In this document: in pieces, positions 32,301-33,761 of the stretch
Numbering within the stretch: position 1 is the stretch's first letter
Layout: each line of letters starts with the position of its first letter
Source: Bacteroidales bacterium
Lineage (GTDB): Bacteria; Bacteroidota; Bacteroidia; Bacteroidales; UBA932
DNA length: 33,761 nucleotides
Reading direction: 5' to 3'
Assembly (NCBI GenBank): GCA_017561885.1
Contig: JAFZBF010000003.1
Span: 1 to 33,761 of the forward strand
Notes under the pieces: model-generated
Database searches by the model: none
What the model was told of the DNA's origin: nothing
The model's input: only the letters and a program-made list of their open reading frames with translations
Program-made: the position numbers and the translations under genes

Positions 32301-32330
32301 CAAATTTAATTTAAATGCATCAATTTGCAA
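32301..32330 (-). promoter_or_regulatory. Promoter of the toxin-antitoxin operon
   Basis: On the minus strand, TTG (32328-32330) and TAAATTTG (32301-32308) are separated by 19 nt, an exact match to the Bacteroidota -33/-7 spacing. Transcription would begin near 32294, about 12 nt before the antitoxin ATG. The AT-rich ATTTAAAT between the boxes is palindromic and may be part of an operator. Confidence 0.7.
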
Positions 32331-32373
32331 TCTTTGTGCCATCAAAATGTAGATAATTAGCATTGCCTAGCTA

Positions 32374-32808
32374 TCACTGTAAGTTGTCAGCATGCACACG
32401 ATTATTCCACCAGCGTATTATGAAGCGGATGCCGGCTGACAGAAGGCCGGGGCCGAGTCCGCTGTAGAACCACGCGATGAACGAGTCAGGGACCTGGGGA
32501 ATGCGTTTCAGGGTGATTCCCAGAGTAATCATAAAGGCAATGATGAGGTAGCCCTTAAGGCTGAAGGTCTTGAATATCGAGGTCTTCGGCTCCGTCATTG
32601 CCATGATGCGGGCGGCGTACTTGCGCACGACCCCGGTGAACATGAACCAGAAACCCGCGAAGACCACCGCAGACAGCAGGAAGTACCACCACGGGATGAC
32701 CTCAAGACTCTGATATGCCGAGACACCGATGAGCCCAATCCTGGTTCCGATGGCCGTCCAGAGAAGGCCATTGACGAGGAGCAGGTGACGGGTGGAGATG
32801 CGGAGCAT
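32374..32808 (-). CDS. Small integral membrane protein, function unknown
   Basis: 144 residues with four hydrophobic segments (about 8-27, 39-60, 86-104 and 110-130) and basic ends (MLRISTRHLL; RFIIRWWNNRV). No catalytic or binding motif recognised. A candidate -7 box TAATTTTG lies on the minus strand at 32823-32830, which would give a leader of less than 10 nt. Coding is supported by the clear alternation of membrane segments and charged loops (for example VVRKYAARIMAM), not by family recognition. It stands alone between the toxin-antitoxin pair and a hairpin array. Confidence 0.65.
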   Translation of the reverse strand: MLRISTRHLLLVNGLLWTAIGTRIGLIGVSAYQSLEVIPWWYFLLSAVVFAGFWFMFTGVVRKYAARIMAMTEPKTSIFKTFSLKGYLIIAFMITLGITLKRIPQVPDSFIAWFYSGLGPGLLSAGIRFIIRWWNNRVHADNLQ

Positions 32809-32840
32809 ATAGCGTTATTTTTCAAAATTAATAATAATTT

Positions 32841-33004
32841 GGGATAGGTCTTGCCATATTTTGGGGTAGGTCCGATGAAATGGTTGGGACCTACCCCATG
32901 AATCGGCCTCACAGATACTTCCAGTGGGGTAGGTCTGGCACTTTTCATAGGACCTACCCCAAAGTAGGCCACCACCTATACCAAAAGTTGCCGGGACTTA
33001 CCCC
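32841..33004. repeat. Array of GGGGTAGGTC / GACCTACCCC inverted repeats
   Basis: GGGGTAGGTC at 32863-32872 pairs with GACCTACCCC at 32888-32897, and the same 10-mers recur at 32926-32935 and 32951-32960 with the same 15-nt loop. Degenerate half-units GGGATAGGTC (32841-32850) and GGGACTTACCCC (32993-33004) flank them. The two complete hairpins are separated by 28 nt. It is a third palindromic repeat type, unrelated in sequence to the 51-bp family. From 33005 to 33094 I see nothing further. Confidence 0.8.
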
Positions 33005-33094
33005 AAGATAGTGTGTGAAGGGCAGGATTTGTCGGGTCCGGAGGACCCTCCACATCCTGAAACGGGGTCACGGCAAAGCTCGAGGGGCAGAAAC

Positions 33095-33171
33095 GCACCG
33101 GCAGCTATGGCTGCCGGTGTGCTTTTTCGCACAGCAGCCCGCAAGAAAGCAAGCTCTCTTGCGGGCTGCTG
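33095..33171. terminator. Two strong hairpins, first with a T run
   Basis: CACCGGCAGC / GCTGCCGGTG (33096-33119) is a perfect 10-bp stem followed by GCTTTTT, the form of an intrinsic terminator on the plus strand. CAGCAGCCCGCAAGA and TCTTGCGGGCTGCTG (33132-33171) form a perfect 15-bp stem around a 10-nt loop. There is no plus-strand gene upstream that obviously needs them; they may shield this junction or be palindromic repeats. Confidence 0.55.
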
Positions 33172-33175
33172 GACG

Positions 33176-33201
33176 AAAAAACCCCGCACTGCAGTGCGGG
33201 G
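33176..33201 (-). terminator. Intrinsic terminator of the rplS-tRNA-Arg unit
   Basis: The perfect palindrome CCCCGCACTGCAGTGCGGGG at 33182-33201 is followed, on the minus strand, by six T residues (A run at 33176-33181). It lies 22 nt after the 3' end of the tRNA. Confidence 0.85.
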
Positions 33202-33223
33202 CGTTTCCTTTAGAGCTTTGCTC

Positions 33224-33300
33224 TGGTGACCCCTACAGGATTCAAACCTGTAACCTTCTGATCCGTAGTCAGATGCTCTATTCAGTTGAGCTAAGGGGCC
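33224..33300 (-). tRNA. tRNA-Arg (anticodon ACG)
   Basis: 77-nt cloverleaf including encoded CCA. Acceptor arm GGCCCCT / AGGGGTC with one G-T pair, D arm AGCTC...GAGC, anticodon stem TCTGA / TCAGA with loop CTACGGA (anticodon ACG, read as ICG after deamination), T arm ACAGG TTTGAAT CCTGT, discriminator A. It lies 9 nt after the rplS stop codon, so it is probably processed from the same transcript. Confidence 0.96.
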
Positions 33301-33309
33301 GAAAGAATA

Positions 33310-33678
33310 TTACTCAGCGGGTTTCGCTACGTATTTCTTCTCTTTGATGCGGGCCTTCTTACCAGTCAGGTTGCGGAGGTAGAAGATGCGTGCCCTGCGG
33401 ACTTTACCGTACTTGTTGACCTCGATGTTCTCGATGAACGGTGAGTTGAGGGGGAATATACGCTCCACGCCAATGCCGTTGGAGATCTTGCGGATAGTGA
33501 AGGTCTGGGTCCTGCCAGCACCACGACGCTGGATAACTACGCCACGGAATTTCTGGAGACGCTCCTTGTTTTCCTCTTTGATCTTGTAAGTGACCGTGAT
33601 AGTATCGCCTGCCTTGAAGTTCGGAAAGCTCTTCTGGTCCTGTGCCATCGCCTGTTCGGCAACTTTCATTAAATCCAT
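33310..33678 (-). CDS. rplS: 50S ribosomal protein L19
   Basis: 122-residue L19 at the interface of the ribosomal subunits. The core [32 protein letters not shown] and the segment [20 protein letters not shown] are standard. The start at 33678 ([12 protein letters not shown]) is chosen because the 15-codon longer frame from 33723 begins in sequence unlike L19. A weak -7-like box (ATATTTG) lies just upstream. A lysine-rich tail ([16 protein letters not shown]) ends the protein. It is followed by tRNA-Arg and a terminator. Confidence 0.96.
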   Translation of the reverse strand: MDLMKVAEQAMAQDQKSFPNFKAGDTITVTYKIKEENKERLQKFRGVVIQRRGAGRTQTFTIRKISNGIGVERIFPLNSPFIENIEVNKYGKVRRARIFYLRNLTGKKARIKEKKYVAKPAE

Positions 33679-33761
33679 ATCATTCAAATATTTAGCGCAA
33701 CATCGCGACTTAAAAGCCTTCACACGAGAGGTTGCTGTAATTTTTGGGACTGCAAAAGTGA

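Noticed and set aside
32998..33229. Overlapping short frames on both strands before tRNA-Arg
   Set aside because: They are reads through the hairpins at 33095-33201; no ribosome binding site or protein-like pattern.

Overview
The window looks like a chromosomal segment of a Bacteroidales bacterium (Bacteroidota), probably host-associated. Reasons: several promoters have the Bacteroidota -7 box TAnnTTTG rather than TATAAT. There is a complete FimA/Mfa-type fimbrial operon, a DUF6057-type membrane protein, a radical SAM/lipoprotein pair of a type I know from Bacteroidota, and secreted glycosidases of families GH43 and GH92. Base composition is moderately GC-rich. The assignment rests on gene content only; I cannot name genus or species.

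Layout. (1) 1-1600: a REP-associated (Y1/HUH) transposase gene with 51-bp-period palindromic arrays on both sides and two larger hairpin elements upstream. (2) 1670-5195: housekeeping block with obg and lplA on +, hpf and a XerC-like recombinase on -, and rpsU on + with its own promoter and terminator. (3) 5200-5403: another 51-bp array. (4) 5413-9469: a minus-strand three-gene unit encoding a DUF6057-like membrane protein, a lipoprotein with a CxxCH haem motif and beta-propeller-like repeats, and a Gate-type polytopic membrane protein. (5) 9566-21460: a six-gene fimbrial operon with a promoter/operator-like region at its start and a terminator at its end. (6) 21515-28292: a metallo-beta-lactamase-fold hydrolase with a Tat-like signal, a CDF metal transporter, a GH43 enzyme and a 1135-residue protein fusing a GH92 alpha-mannosidase to an M64 metallopeptidase. 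(7) 28293-29460: about 1.2 kb without a gene, packed with inverted-repeat elements, several of them copies of the elements beside the transposase at the left end. (8) 29472-31537: radical SAM/SPASM enzyme, small CYG-type lipoprotein and a likely outer-membrane beta-barrel. (9) 31576-32282: PIN toxin with RelB/DinJ-like antitoxin. (10) 32374-33005: a small membrane protein and a further hairpin array. (11) 33095-33678: hairpins, a terminator, tRNA-Arg(ACG) and rplS on the minus strand.

The strongest unusual signals are the 17-copy palindromic repeat family with an exact 51-bp period next to a RAYT-type transposase, the second set of 60-65 bp hairpins that recurs at both ends of the window (one inside an approximately 108-bp inverted duplication), the GH92-M64 fusion with a collagen-like linker, and the rSAM-lipoprotein-barrel cassette. 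All functional statements are from reading the sequence; no database search was run.
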